64,000 nucleotides of DNA from Streptomyces prunicolor NBRC 13075 (GCF_000367365.1 NZ_BARF01000038.1:62001-126000); one strand, 5' to 3'. Shown: positions 32,827-42,182, numbered from the stretch's first letter. The notes: generated by a model not told the origin, from the sequence alone. Translations and numbers: made by a program.

Positions 32827-33924
32827 TCAGCTCTTGGTGCTGCACTTCGGGAGGTCGTCGGTCTTGCCGCTGTTGATCAGCTTGAGGTCGCTGATCGCGT
32901 CCTTGATGGTGTTGACCTTGACGAGCCTGAGGCCACTGGGGGTGTCCTTGGCGGCTTCGGCGCAGTTGTCGGCGGGCGTCAGGAAGTACTGGGCGCCCTT
33001 GCTGCGCGCGCCGACCGTCTTCATCGAGATGCCGCCGATCGGGCCGACCTTGCCGTCGTCGTCGATCGTGCCGGTGCCGGCCACGAACTTGCCGCCGGTG
33101 AGGTCGCCCGGGGTGAGCTTGTCGTAGATGCCGAGCGCGAACATCAGGCCGGCGCTCGGGCCGCCGACGTCGGCGAGCTTGATGTCGATGGTGAACGGGA
33201 ACGTGTGATCGGTTCCGGCGGAGATACCGACGATGGCGCGCTTGGTGCCGGTGTCGTCGGAGGTCGCGGTGGTGATCGTGATGCTCTTCGTCGCGGTCGC
33301 CGTCTTGTTCGCCTTCACGGCGGCGGCCTGCTCCTTGGCGGGCACGATCGTGAACACGACCTTCTCGCCCGGCTTGTGCTTGGTGACCAGCTTCGCGACG
33401 TCGTCGGGCTGCTTCACCGTCGTACCGTCGACCGCCTTGATCACGTCACCGGCGTGCAGCTTGTTCTCGGCCGGGGTGCCCTTGACGACCGTCGAGACGA
33501 TCACCCAGGACTTCACCGGGACGCCCAGCTGGTCCAAGGCGGCGACCTTGGCGCTCTCCTGGGACTGGCTGAACTCCTCGGCGTTCTCCTGGGTCGACTG
33601 CTGCTCCGTCTTGCCGTCCGGGTACAGCGTGTCGTGCGGGACGATCTTGTCGTCGTGGGCGAGCCAGCCGTACACGGCCTCGATGAGGTTCATGTTGTAG
33701 TCGGCGCTGGTGACCCGGACCGTCGTCATGTTCAGGTGACCGGTCGTCGGGTAGGTCTTCCGCCCGGTGATCTGCAGCACCGGCTCGCCGTCGTGGTCCC
33801 CGAGCGTGTTCACCGTCGGGCCCGGCGACATCTCCGCGTACGGGACGTTGATGAGGACTCCCGCGCACAGGAGCGCGATCAGCATCAGGGTGGAGGCGAG
33901 CATCGTCGCGGTGCGGCGTGGCAT
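32827..33924 (-). CDS. PDZ-domain, Lon-like (S16) membrane-anchored protease
   Basis: A 365-residue protein of the YlbL type. One N-terminal membrane helix (residues 8-28) is followed by an extracytoplasmic PDZ domain (about 130-210; WVIVSTVVKGTPAENKLHAGDVI) and a Lon-type proteolytic domain. The catalytic Ser is in VGGPSAGLMF and the Lys is in GGISMKTVGA, with the expected spacing for a Ser-Lys dyad. There is no ATPase domain, so it acts without unfolding energy, outside the membrane. It is likely co-transcribed with the small membrane protein gene 53 bp upstream. Confidence 0.9.
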   Translation of the reverse strand: MPRRTATMLASTLMLIALLCAGVLINVPYAEMSPGPTVNTLGDHDGEPVLQITGRKTYPTTGHLNMTTVRVTSADYNMNLIEAVYGWLAHDDKIVPHDTLYPDGKTEQQSTQENAEEFSQSQESAKVAALDQLGVPVKSWVIVSTVVKGTPAENKLHAGDVIKAVDGTTVKQPDDVAKLVTKHKPGEKVVFTIVPAKEQAAAVKANKTATATKSITITTATSDDTGTKRAIVGISAGTDHTFPFTIDIKLADVGGPSAGLMFALGIYDKLTPGDLTGGKFVAGTGTIDDDGKVGPIGGISMKTVGARSKGAQYFLTPADNCAEAAKDTPSGLRLVKVNTIKDAISDLKLINSGKTDDLPKCSTKS

Positions 33925-33977
33925 GGCACGACAGTACGGGACGCGTCTGTCAGCGCACCGTCAGGGCCGCCTTCCGA

Positions 33978-34142
33978 TCATGTGCCGGAGTGGGACTTCT
34001 CCATGGCCTCGCGGAAGCGGGCGTAGCCGTCCAGTTCCGGGCCGTCGCTGCGTACCTTGCGGGTCCGGTTGGCCCAACTGCCCCACAGGCCGGCACCTAT
34101 CGCAGCCACCAGCGGAATCAACAACCAGGCGAGTGCCGCCAT
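33978..34142 (-). CDS. Small (54 aa) membrane protein
   Basis: It begins MAALAWLLIPLVAAIGAGLW, one membrane helix covering about residues 2-22, then a basic and acidic tail ending EKSHSGT with a PELDGYARFREAM segment. GGGAGG stands six to seven bases before the ATG at 34142. A second ATG seven codons upstream (34163) also has a GAGG site, so a 61-residue form is possible. It lies between moaE and the PDZ protease on one strand. No function is known. Confidence 0.75.
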   Translation of the reverse strand: MAALAWLLIPLVAAIGAGLWGSWANRTRKVRSDGPELDGYARFREAMEKSHSGT

Positions 34143-34328
34143 GCCGACCTCCCAACCCCACATGAGTGACCTCAACTGACTGATCAGCAGATTAGCCAGC
34201 CCCACTGACAACGCTCGTGCCCGGGGAGCGGTTACGCAACCGGAGGGCGGCTGAGAAGTACGTGAGTACGCATCAACAAGCGCCGACCCGCCCTCCCGTC
34301 GCCCGACCGCCACCCCTCAACGACGGCG

Positions 34329-34787
34329 CTACGCGCCGACCCAGTCATCTGTGCCGTCGGAGAACTTCTGATGCTTCCAGATCGGCACCTCGTGCTTGAG
34401 GTCGTCGATCAGCTTCCGGCACGCCTCGAAGGCCTCACCCCGGTGCGGACACGACACCCCGACGACGACCGCCAGGTCCCCGATACCGAGATCCCCCACC
34501 CGGTGGACGGCGGCCAGCGCCCGCACCGGATAGTCCGCGACGACCTTCTCGGCGATCCGTCGCATCTCCGCCTCGGCACTGGGGTGGCACGAGTACCCGA
34601 GTTCGTCGACGTCGGCGCCGCCGTCGTGATTGCGCACGGTCCCTACGAAGAGGACCATCCCACCGGCGGCGTCATCCCCCACGGCCTTGAAGACCTCGTC
34701 CACGGAGAGCGGCGTCTCCCGGATCCCGATCAGCTTGATGGGATCCTGCGCGGCCTGCTCACCGGGATGGTCGATCGTGGGTGCCAT
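34329..34787 (-). CDS. moaE: Molybdopterin synthase catalytic subunit
   Basis: A 152-residue MoaE that, with MoaD, puts the dithiolene sulfurs into molybdopterin. The conserved core FVGTVRNHDGG, the HRVGDLGIGD segment and the active-site end PHRGEAFEACRKLIDDLK, then PIWKHQ with the catalytic lysines are all present. The ATG at 34787 has a GGAGGT that is too close to be used, so a GTG six codons upstream could be the true start. No moaD is adjacent. Confidence 0.92.
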   Translation of the reverse strand: MAPTIDHPGEQAAQDPIKLIGIRETPLSVDEVFKAVGDDAAGGMVLFVGTVRNHDGGADVDELGYSCHPSAEAEMRRIAEKVVADYPVRALAAVHRVGDLGIGDLAVVVGVSCPHRGEAFEACRKLIDDLKHEVPIWKHQKFSDGTDDWVGA

Positions 34788-34901
34788 ACCTCCATCGTGC
34801 CGCACCCCGCCGACAGCGCGGAATAGCACTTTCACCAGGCACGCGCGTGTGCCTGTTTGGAGCGTCCTACAGGAGCGCGCGTTTTCTGCGGATCGCGCCG
34901 C

Positions 34902-36014
34902 TCAGATCCGCCGTCGGGCCTTCCGCGCCCGTCGTACGACCGCCGCCGCGCCCAGCAGCGCGACCGTCGCGCCCGCGGCTCCCGCCGCCGTCGCGTCCTT
35001 GCGGCCGAGCCGGCGTCCGACGACCGTGTGCCGCCCGGCGACCTCCTCCAGCAGCTCGGCGAGCACTTCCTCGTTGGTCCACTGCGGCCGCCAGCCCGCG
35101 TCGTGCAGCCGGCTCCCGCTCACCACCCAGGGATACATCGTGTACGCCAGGTCACCGGCCGGGGACGGGGTGAGCCCGATCCGGTGCAGCCGGGCCGCCG
35201 CGCCGAGCGCGACCGCGGACGGCAGCTCCATGCGGCGGATGCCGCTGAGCTCCTCGACCTCCTCCTGCTCCAGCCACCCGTCACAGCCGACGGCCAGCTC
35301 CCCTTCGACCTTCTCCAGGACGGCGTACTCCAGGGCGCTGCACAGGTCCTCGACATGGCAGAACTGCCAGGCGGGCCGCGACCCGGCCACCACCAGCAGC
35401 CGGGGTGACTCGAAGTACCTGGTCAGCGCGGTGTCGGTGCCTCCGACGAGCACTCCGGGGCGGACGACGGTGACGTTGAGCCCGGGATGCGCCCGGGGCG
35501 CGCGCCGCGCGAGGCGCTCGACCTCCAGGAGGTCGCCGACACCGGTGGCCTCCGCGGTGGCGCGCAGTTCGGCGTCCTCCGACAGCGGCAGTTCGTTGTC
35601 GGGCAGCGCTCCGTAGACCATCGCCGAGGTGCACAGCACGACCCGGTGGACACCGGCGGCCGCGGCGGCGGTCAGCACGGTCTGCGTCCCCCGCACGTTG
35701 TACGCCGAACGGGCGGCCGGGTCGGTCTCCAGGTCGAGATCGAGCGCCAGATGGACGACGACGTCCGCGCCGCGCAGCTTCTCCGCGATGGCCGGATCCC
35801 GTACGTCGAGGATGTGCCACTGCGCCGCGGCGCACTCGCCGCGCCGCTCGTCGATGGCGATGACCTGCTTGATCTCCTCGGAGGCGGCGAGCCGCTCGGT
35901 CAGCAGCGCCCCGATCCCGGACGCGGCGCCGGTGACCGCGACGACGGGCCCGCGGACGGCGGGACTGGTTGAGTGGTTTCGCGCTGCGCGAACCTGCGGA
36001 TCTGGGGAACTCAC
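34902..36014 (-). CDS. NAD-dependent epimerase/dehydratase (extended SDR) protein
   Basis: A 370-residue Rossmann protein with the extended-SDR glycine motif TGAASGIG near residue 28 and acidic dinucleotide-recognition residues (AIDERRG). LDVRD and a YxxxN-like region lie in the middle. The usual catalytic YxxxK is not obvious (the segment reads SAMVYGALPDNEL), so enzymatic activity is uncertain. The C-terminus carries an Ala/Gly-rich membrane helix followed by RRARKARRR, suggesting a tail anchor. GTG 36014 is chosen because GGAG precedes it. Confidence 0.82.
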   Translation of the reverse strand: MSSPDPQVRAARNHSTSPAVRGPVVAVTGAASGIGALLTERLAASEEIKQVIAIDERRGECAAAQWHILDVRDPAIAEKLRGADVVVHLALDLDLETDPAARSAYNVRGTQTVLTAAAAAGVHRVVLCTSAMVYGALPDNELPLSEDAELRATAEATGVGDLLEVERLARRAPRAHPGLNVTVVRPGVLVGGTDTALTRYFESPRLLVVAGSRPAWQFCHVEDLCSALEYAVLEKVEGELAVGCDGWLEQEEVEELSGIRRMELPSAVALGAAARLHRIGLTPSPAGDLAYTMYPWVVSGSRLHDAGWRPQWTNEEVLAELLEEVAGRHTVVGRRLGRKDATAAGAAGATVALLGAAAVVRRARKARRRI

Positions 36015-36206
36015 CGGGCGTCTCCAGCGGTTGTCTTCAGTACGGACGCGCGTGACGCGTCCGGACCAGGTGGCATCCATCCTGCCGCAGGCCAGGTCTC
36101 GGCGAAGCACTGAGGCCCGATCGGCCCGCGGTGTCTACGCTGGGTGGTGTTGAAGGGCAGTCGTGCCGTCGGAGAGAACCGGCGGCCTTAACAGCCGAGG
36201 AATCCC

Positions 36207-37646
36207 GTGAGTGACACCCCATTCGGATTCGGCCTTCCGCCGGAGGAGCCGGACGACGGCGACGAGGGCAAGAAGAAGGACCAGGAGAGCGGTGGTGGTC
36301 AGGGACCGGCCAACCCGTTCGGTTTTGGCGGCCTGCCCGGTGCCGGCGGCTTTGGCGGCCCCGGCGCGGACAATCCGCTCGCAGCCATGTTCGGCTCGCT
36401 GAACCCCAATGACCTGGGCGCCGCGTTCCAGCAGCTGGGCCAGATGCTCTCGTACGAGGGCGGCCCGGTGAACTGGGACATGGCCAAGCAGATCGCCCGC
36501 CAGACGGTCTCCCAGGGCACCCAGGACGGCGTCAAGGACGCGAGCATCGGCCCCGCCGACCGCAGCGCGGTCGAGGAGGCCGTCCGCCTGGCCGACCTGT
36601 GGCTGGACGACGCGACCTCGCTGCCGTCCGGCGCCGGCACCGCCGTGGCATGGTCCCGCGCGGAGTGGGTCGAGGCGACCCTGCCCGCGTGGAAGGAGCT
36701 CGTGGACCCGGTCGCCGAGCGCGTCGGCGCGGCCATGGGTGACGTCCTGCCGGAGGAGATGCAGGCCATGGCGGGCCCGCTGATCGGCATGATGCGCTCG
36801 ATGGGCGGCGCCATGTTCGGCACGCAGATCGGGCAGGCCGTGGGCGTGCTCGCGGGCGAGGTCGTCGGCTCGACCGACATCGGCCTGCCGATCGGCCCGG
36901 TCGGCAAGGCCGCGCTGCTGCCGCTGAACATCGAGGCGTTCGGCAAGGACCTGGGCGTCCCGCAGGAGGAGGTGCGGCTCTACCTCGCCCTGCGCGAGGC
37001 GGCCCACCAGCGCCTGTTCGCGCACGTCCCGTGGCTGCGCTCGCACCTGTACGGCGCGGTCGACGGGTACGCGCGCGGGATCAAGGTCGACACCGCCAAG
37101 CTGGAGGACGTGGTCGGCCAGTTCGACCCGCAGAACCCGGAGCAGCTGCAGGACGCCCTCCAGCAGGGCATGTTCCAGCCGGAGGACACCCCGGAGCAGA
37201 AGGCCGCCCTGGCCCGTCTGGAGACGGCTCTGGCGCTCGTCGAGGGCTGGGTGGACGCGGTGGTCCACGCGGCCGCGAAGCCGCGTCTGACGTCCGCCGA
37301 CGCGCTCCGCGAGACCCTGCGGCGCCGTCGCGCGTCGGGTGGTCCCGCCGAGCAGACGTTCGCCACGCTGATCGGCCTGGAGCTGCGCCCGCGCCGGCTG
37401 CGCGACGCCTCCCGTCTGTGGGCCTCGCTCACTGACGCGCGCGGTGTCGACGGCCGGGACGGCCTGTGGGCCCACCCCGACATGCTGCCGACGGCCTCCG
37501 ACCTGGACGACCCGGACGGCTTCGTGCACCGCGAGCAGATGGACTTCTCCGAGCTGGACAAGATGCTCGGCGAAGCGGCGAACGGCACCACGGAGAAGCC
37601 GAACCTGACGAAGGACGAGGACTCCAAGGACGACGACACCGAGTGA
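36207..37646 (+). CDS. DUF2342 zincin-like protein (putative zinc-dependent metalloprotease)
   Basis: A 479-residue protein of the actinobacterial Zincin_2/DUF2342 family. The N-terminus has a low-complexity Gly/Phe/Pro region (FGFGLPPEEPDDGDEGKKK, then NPFGFGGLPG). The core (about 85-400) includes LREAAHQRLFAHVPWLRSHL, where a conserved AAH-x-R motif replaces HExxH. The C-terminus is acidic. Proteolysis has not been shown for this sequence and is inferred from the family name. The stop overlaps the Nudix start (GTGA). It is divergent from the SDR gene across a 192-bp gap. Confidence 0.85.
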   Translation: MSDTPFGFGLPPEEPDDGDEGKKKDQESGGGQGPANPFGFGGLPGAGGFGGPGADNPLAAMFGSLNPNDLGAAFQQLGQMLSYEGGPVNWDMAKQIARQTVSQGTQDGVKDASIGPADRSAVEEAVRLADLWLDDATSLPSGAGTAVAWSRAEWVEATLPAWKELVDPVAERVGAAMGDVLPEEMQAMAGPLIGMMRSMGGAMFGTQIGQAVGVLAGEVVGSTDIGLPIGPVGKAALLPLNIEAFGKDLGVPQEEVRLYLALREAAHQRLFAHVPWLRSHLYGAVDGYARGIKVDTAKLEDVVGQFDPQNPEQLQDALQQGMFQPEDTPEQKAALARLETALALVEGWVDAVVHAAAKPRLTSADALRETLRRRRASGGPAEQTFATLIGLELRPRRLRDASRLWASLTDARGVDGRDGLWAHPDMLPTASDLDDPDGFVHREQMDFSELDKMLGEAANGTTEKPNLTKDEDSKDDDTE

Positions 37647-38164
37647 GCCCGTACGACGACGCGGTCCTCGTACTGAAGAGCTACGAGGACCAGACGGACC
37701 TGCGCCAGGCCTACCTGGACCACCTGGCCGCACGCCCGGACGGCATGTGGAAGTCCTGCCACGCCGGGCATGTCACGGCGAGCGGCCTGGTGATCGACCC
37801 GGAGCACGGCAGGGTCCTGCTGACCCTGCACAAGAAGCTGCGGATGTGGCTCCAGATGGGCGGCCACTGCGAGCCGGAGGACACCTCCCTGGAGGCCGCG
37901 GCACTGCGCGAGGCCACGGAGGAGTCCGGCATCACCGGCCTCACCCCGCTCCCGGGCGGCCCGGTCCGCCTGGACCGGCACCCGATCCCCCCGCCGTGCC
38001 ACTGCCACTACGACGTCCAGTACGCGGTGCTGGCACCCCCCGGCGCCGTCCAGGAGATCAGCGACGAGTCCCTCGACCTGCGCTGGTTCGCCTACGACGA
38101 GGTGGCGGCCGTAGCGGACGAGTCGGTGCTGCGGTTGCTGGAGGCGACACGCGCCAGGCTGTGA
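37643..38164 (+). CDS. Nudix hydrolase
   Basis: A 173-residue pyrophosphohydrolase. The Nudix box reads GGHCEPEDTSLEAAALREAT, then EESG, with the metal-binding REATEE core intact. HPIPPPCHCHYDVQYAV is a family-specific segment after it. The substrate is unknown. The GTG start lies inside the stop region of the DUF2342 gene with a 4-base overlap, so the two are co-translated. Confidence 0.9.
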   Translation: MSPYDDAVLVLKSYEDQTDLRQAYLDHLAARPDGMWKSCHAGHVTASGLVIDPEHGRVLLTLHKKLRMWLQMGGHCEPEDTSLEAAALREATEESGITGLTPLPGGPVRLDRHPIPPPCHCHYDVQYAVLAPPGAVQEISDESLDLRWFAYDEVAAVADESVLRLLEATRARL

Positions 38165-38189
38165 ACGGGTCGCGCGAAGTGCTGAACGT

Positions 38190-38223
38190 GTAAGGGGCGC
38201 CTGCACTGGCGGGCGCCCCTTAC
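38190..38223. terminator. Bidirectional terminator between Nudix and AIM24 genes
   Basis: Perfect 12-bp arms (GTAAGGGGCGCC and GGCGCCCCTTAC) with a 10-base loop, between convergent transcription units. Confidence 0.82.
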
Positions 38224-38240
38224 GTTGGTTTTCCGGACCG

Positions 38241-38996
38241 TCAGCTCCAGGCGTTGCCCTGGTTCTGGGCGTGCACGCCCTGCTGGCCCATGCCGAACTG
38301 GGCGGCGAGTCCCTGGCCGATCGCGGCGTTCTGCGGGGGCAGGAGTTCGCTGGGCTGGACGAGCGCGTAGCCGCTGCCCATGAAGCTCAGCTCCCAGCCC
38401 TCGCCGGTATTGCCGCGGCGCCGCCACACGCCCGAGGAGTGCGTCTGGGCCTGCATCTGGACGCGCAGGCCGGTGGACCAGGCGACGATCGCGTCGGCGT
38501 CACAGTTGACGTACTTGTCGGGCGTGACCTGCATCATCAGCGGCGCGCCCGAGGTCATCAGGGCGACCTTGCCGCGGCCGGTGATGTTGAGCTGGTACTT
38601 CCCGGAGCCGGAGATGCCGTACTGGCTGTCCACGGCGATGACCTCGTGGTGCAGCGAGGAGTCCATCGCGAGGACGTAGCTGCTGTCGACGGTCAGGCCG
38701 TCCTGTTCCACATCCACTACGTGGATGTGCTGGGCGAGGTTGGCGAGGAAGACCGTGCCCTGCCCGTGGCAGCGCATCAGACTGAGGCCCTCGCCGGTGG
38801 CCGCACGCGCGTAGGCCTGCTGGGTGTTCTGGTACTCGGCGTCGAACTCGACGAGCCCCTGGTAGGCGACCATCGTGCCCTTGCGGGCGAGGATGTCGTC
38901 GTGGCCCTCCAGGACGACGCGCAGCATCTGCTTGTTCTGGAGGCTGTAGCGGTCCTGGGACTGCGAGTCGTTGAACGCGAAAAGCGGGCTCTGCAT
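38241..38996 (-). CDS. AIM24 family protein (third gene of TerD-AIM24 operon)
   Basis: A 251-residue member of the AIM24/TerB-like beta-sandwich family. It begins MQSPLFAFNDSQSQDRYSLQ and has repeated beta motifs such as GQGTVFLANLAQHIHVVDVE and GSGKYQLNITGRGKVALMTS. It is rich in Gly and Val, without signal peptide or catalytic motif. The C-terminal 40 residues are Gln/Ala-rich. It lies 16 bp after the second AIM24 gene. AIM24 proteins occur with tellurite-resistance-type proteins but have no established biochemical role. Confidence 0.86.
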   Translation of the reverse strand: MQSPLFAFNDSQSQDRYSLQNKQMLRVVLEGHDDILARKGTMVAYQGLVEFDAEYQNTQQAYARAATGEGLSLMRCHGQGTVFLANLAQHIHVVDVEQDGLTVDSSYVLAMDSSLHHEVIAVDSQYGISGSGKYQLNITGRGKVALMTSGAPLMMQVTPDKYVNCDADAIVAWSTGLRVQMQAQTHSSGVWRRRGNTGEGWELSFMGSGYALVQPSELLPPQNAAIGQGLAAQFGMGQQGVHAQNQGNAWS

Positions 38997-39012
38997 GGTG
39001 TCGTGTTCCCCC

Positions 39013-39693
39013 TCAGCCCCGGAACCGGAGACGGTCGGTGCTGTCCTCGCTGGGCTGGACGACGACGATGCCCTGCCCGGAGAAGGCCATCTGGTAGGCC
39101 TCGCCGCTGCCGCGGCCGATCAGCGACTGCGCCTTGAAGCTGCGCTTGCCCTTCACCTTGAGGTTCGGGGACCAGGCGACGAGCGCGTCCGGGTCTACGT
39201 ACGTCTCGTCCTCGCCACCGCCGCAGTCGACCACGATCGGCTTGCCGCGGGAGGTCAGCGCGACCCAGCCCTGACCGGTGATCTTGGTGTTCCACAGGCC
39301 CTGTCCGGCGAACTTCGCCAGCCCCTTGACCCGCTCCACGCCCCAGGTGAGGTGGGAGTCGAAGGCGAGCAGGTTGGTGGCGTTGACGGAGATCCCGTCG
39401 CCGTTGAGGTTGATCACGACGACGTCGGCGCCGTAGTCGGCGAGGTAGAGCAGTCCGTCCCCGGAGCACTTCATCAGGGGCGCGCCCTCGCCGGTCATCC
39501 AGTCGCGCGCGATCTGGCGCACGGCCGGCGGGTTGGGCTCGTACTGGATGAAGCCTTCGTAGGCGATCATCGAGCCCACGCGCGCGAAGAGGTCACTTCC
39601 GGTCTGCATGGCGACCTTCAGCATGTTGTTGCCGTGGTTCTCCATGCGGGCGGTGACGGGTGCGGGGGCGTAGCCCGCGAGCGGCTGGTTCAT
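39013..39693 (-). CDS. AIM24 family protein (second gene of TerD-AIM24 operon)
   Basis: A 226-residue AIM24 protein, paralogous to its neighbours. It has GDGLLYLADYGADVVVINLN, GQGLWNTKITGQGWVALTSR and GRGSGEAYQMAFSGQGIVVV. The shared layout and 11-bp spacing to the upstream TerD-AIM24 gene imply one transcript. It begins at an ATG with no leader sequence. The predicted fold is two stacked beta-sandwich halves. Confidence 0.86.
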   Translation of the reverse strand: MNQPLAGYAPAPVTARMENHGNNMLKVAMQTGSDLFARVGSMIAYEGFIQYEPNPPAVRQIARDWMTGEGAPLMKCSGDGLLYLADYGADVVVINLNGDGISVNATNLLAFDSHLTWGVERVKGLAKFAGQGLWNTKITGQGWVALTSRGKPIVVDCGGGEDETYVDPDALVAWSPNLKVKGKRSFKAQSLIGRGSGEAYQMAFSGQGIVVVQPSEDSTDRLRFRG

Positions 39694-39704
39694 GACGGGC
39701 TCCC

Positions 39705-41360
39705 TCAGACCTCGTACGGCTGGACGACGATGAAGTTGCCGGGGGCGGCCCGGAACTGCAGGTTGACGCTCTCCCCGGTGTCGCCCGGATAGGCGTTGCG
39801 GCGCATCCGGACCTGGCTGGAGACGATCACCTGGGCTGCCGCGGACCAGGCGACGACCGCGTTGCAGTCGGCGAACGTGGTCGGCGTGACCGGCAGCACG
39901 ACGGGCGAGCCGTGCGTCTTCACGACGATGGTGCCGGTCCCCTGGAACTGCATCGTGAACAGCGCGCCCCCGGGGATGCCGTGTCCCTCGATGCGCCGGA
40001 CCTCGTACTGGAGGCTCTCGTCGAAGGCGAGGACGTTCTCGGCGGAGACGCAGATCGCGTCCCCCTGGAGCTCGACGGGGTGCAGATGCGTGGAGTTCTC
40101 GGCGAGGAACACCTGGCCCTGGCCCGTGCAGCGCATCAGCTGCATCTCCTGGCCGGTCGCGTTGCCGACGAGCCGCCCGGCGAATCCGGCGCCCTTGTAG
40201 CCGAAGTCGACCTTGCCCTGGTAGAGCACCATGCTGCCCTGGCGGGCGAGCACGGGCTGGCCGCCGATGCCGAGGTCGACGCGGATGAGCTTCTTGTTCT
40301 GCTGCGTCCAGCGCTGCCCGGTGGGCGTCTCCTTGAACTTCTCCAGCGCGGCCGACACACCGGCGCCCTGGGGAGATCCCTGGGGCACTCCGTAGCCGGC
40401 CGCCTGGGCCGGGACCTGCCCGTATCCGGGAGGGGCGGGAGGCTGCTGGCCGTACCCAGGAGGCGCAGGCGGCTGACCGTAGCCGGGGGGCGGAGTCGGC
40501 TGGCCGTAACCGGGCGGCGGGCCCGGCGCGTGCGGAGCCTGGGGCTGCGCGTAGCCGGGCGGCGGAGGCGGGCTCTGGCCGTAGGGCGCGGGCGCGGGAC
40601 CCGGGGGCGGCACCGTGCCCACCCCGGGCGGGGTCATGGGCGCGATGATGGTCGGCGCGGCATGCACCGAGGGCGCGGGCGCCGGCGGGGGTGCGTACCC
40701 CTGCGCGACGGGCTGGGGGGCCGGGGCGGGTGCCGGGGCCGCGGGGGCGCCGAACGCGGGCGGGGCGAAGCCGGGGGCGGCACCGGACTGCGGCGGCGCG
40801 GGCTGCGCCTGCTGCGGCTCGGGCGTCTCCTCCTCGGCGACCTCGCCGCCGAAGTTCTTCAGCAGCGCGTCGAGGCCACCGTCGAAGCCCTGGCCGACGG
40901 CGGCGAACCGCCAGACGTCCTTCAGGTAGAAGTCGCCCAGCATCACGGCCCGCTCGGTGGTGAACTCCGAACCGTTGAACGAATAGCGGGCCACCTCCTC
41001 GCCGCCGGCGACGATACGGACGTACCCGGGGGCGATCTGGGACATCTGCCCGGCGCCGTCGAGGGTCGCCGTGAACGCGAGCTTGTGGATCTGCGGCGGG
41101 ATCTTGTCGAGCGTGACCCGGAAGGACTCCGAGTCGCCCGCCTGGGCACCCAGGAGCTGGATGGACTCCTCGGGGGACTTCGGCTGGTTGAAGAAGACGA
41201 AGTACCGGTCGTCCGAGAGCCGCTCCTCGGCGTCGAGGCCGAAGCAGCTGATGTCGAACGTCAGTCCGGGGCCCGTGATCTGCACACCTACGTACAGATC
41301 CGTGCCCGCGGTGAGGTCACTGATCTTGGCCTTGTGGCCGCGTTGGAATTCCCTGGCCAT
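39705..41360 (-). CDS. TerD-AIM24 fusion protein with Pro/Gly/Tyr/Gln-rich linker
   Basis: A 551-residue three-part protein. Residues 1-180 are a TerD/CABP1 domain (KISDLTAGTDLYVGVQITGP, then DISCFGLDAEERLSDDRYFV), whose Asp residues bind calcium in relatives. Residues 190-340 are low complexity, with repeated GYGQP and PPPGYGQ units. Residues 345-551 are an AIM24 domain. TerD proteins are linked to tellurite and stress resistance. I start at ATG 41360, which begins the conserved MAREFQRGHK; an upstream frame extension has no domain. It is first in a three-gene operon. Confidence 0.9.
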   Translation of the reverse strand: MAREFQRGHKAKISDLTAGTDLYVGVQITGPGLTFDISCFGLDAEERLSDDRYFVFFNQPKSPEESIQLLGAQAGDSESFRVTLDKIPPQIHKLAFTATLDGAGQMSQIAPGYVRIVAGGEEVARYSFNGSEFTTERAVMLGDFYLKDVWRFAAVGQGFDGGLDALLKNFGGEVAEEETPEPQQAQPAPPQSGAAPGFAPPAFGAPAAPAPAPAPQPVAQGYAPPPAPAPSVHAAPTIIAPMTPPGVGTVPPPGPAPAPYGQSPPPPPGYAQPQAPHAPGPPPGYGQPTPPPGYGQPPAPPGYGQQPPAPPGYGQVPAQAAGYGVPQGSPQGAGVSAALEKFKETPTGQRWTQQNKKLIRVDLGIGGQPVLARQGSMVLYQGKVDFGYKGAGFAGRLVGNATGQEMQLMRCTGQGQVFLAENSTHLHPVELQGDAICVSAENVLAFDESLQYEVRRIEGHGIPGGALFTMQFQGTGTIVVKTHGSPVVLPVTPTTFADCNAVVAWSAAAQVIVSSQVRMRRNAYPGDTGESVNLQFRAAPGNFIVVQPYEV

Positions 41361-41473
41361 GCGTAACGACCGTCCCCCATCCCGATGCAAGTGAGTCGCG
41401 CCAGGCTAACGGCAATCACTGACACCGGAGGAAGTCGGTACAGACCCGGTACACAATCCCCCACAAGAGGGCC

Positions 41474-42070
41474 TCACTCGTCGCGGGCGCCCGGCGGATG
41501 GGGCAGCCGCTCGGCCGCGACCACGCCTTCGAGGTAGCCCTTGGCCCGCTCGGTGCGCGGATACGCCTCCAGGAGCCGCCAGAACCGCGGCCCGTGCCCG
41601 GGCACCAGGAGATGCGCCAGCTCATGCAACAGCACGTAGTCGACGACGTACTCGGGCATGCCCTGGAGCCGGTGCGAGAGACGGATGCTGCCCTCGGAGG
41701 GTGTGCAGGAGCCCCAGCGCGTGTTCTGGTTGGTCACCCAGCGCACGGACGTGGGCCGGGCGCGGCCGTCGAAGTACTGGGCCGACAGTCGCTCGGCGCG
41801 CTCGGACAGCTCGGCGTCACCGAGCACGCGTTTGCTTTCCTGGGCGGCCAGCTTGTCGAGCATGACGGTGACCCAGCGCTGCTCCTCCGCCTCGGACATG
41901 CGGGCGGGGATGAGCACGACGGTGCGATCGCCCTCGCGGTACGCGGAGACCGTTCTGCGCCGACGCGCACTCCTGCGGACCTCGATCGCGCTCGCCCCCG
42001 AGCCGCTTGGCGGCTGGCTCGTCGTACTGCGCTGTGGTTTTCCGGCGCTGTGCAGTGGGTCGGCGGGCAC
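41474..42070 (-). CDS. YgjP-like (DUF45/M48-type) metal-dependent hydrolase
   Basis: A 198-residue predicted zinc metallopeptidase. It has NTRWGSCTPSEGSIRLSHRL followed by YVVDYVLLHELAHLLVPGHG with the HELAH zinc motif, and a third ligand candidate in the GHGPRFW helix. The N-terminal 30 residues are Ser/Pro/Arg-rich. The GTG start at 42070 has AGGG upstream. It is divergent from the ThiF-like gene. The target protein is unknown. Confidence 0.87.
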   Translation of the reverse strand: MPADPLHSAGKPQRSTTSQPPSGSGASAIEVRRSARRRRTVSAYREGDRTVVLIPARMSEAEEQRWVTVMLDKLAAQESKRVLGDAELSERAERLSAQYFDGRARPTSVRWVTNQNTRWGSCTPSEGSIRLSHRLQGMPEYVVDYVLLHELAHLLVPGHGPRFWRLLEAYPRTERAKGYLEGVVAAERLPHPPGARDE

Positions 42071-42147
42071 GCCACGACGTTACCCTCTGCACACGCGGGA
42101 AGTCCCGCCCCTGGGACGGTTCGGTGTCGATACCCCACCAAGCGTTT

Positions 42148-42182
42148 GATTCGTACGACGAATCCCCACACCCTGTGGATAA
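42148..42182. promoter_or_regulatory. Inverted repeat and single DnaA-box match in the YgjP/ThiF-like divergent region
   Basis: GATTCGTACGACGAATC (42148-42164) is a 7-3-7 inverted repeat and an operator candidate. Nine bases further on, TGTGGATAA (42174-42182) is an exact reverse copy of the DnaA box TTATCCACA. Both lie in the 218-bp gap between divergent genes. A lone box gives no origin function. Confidence 0.4.
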
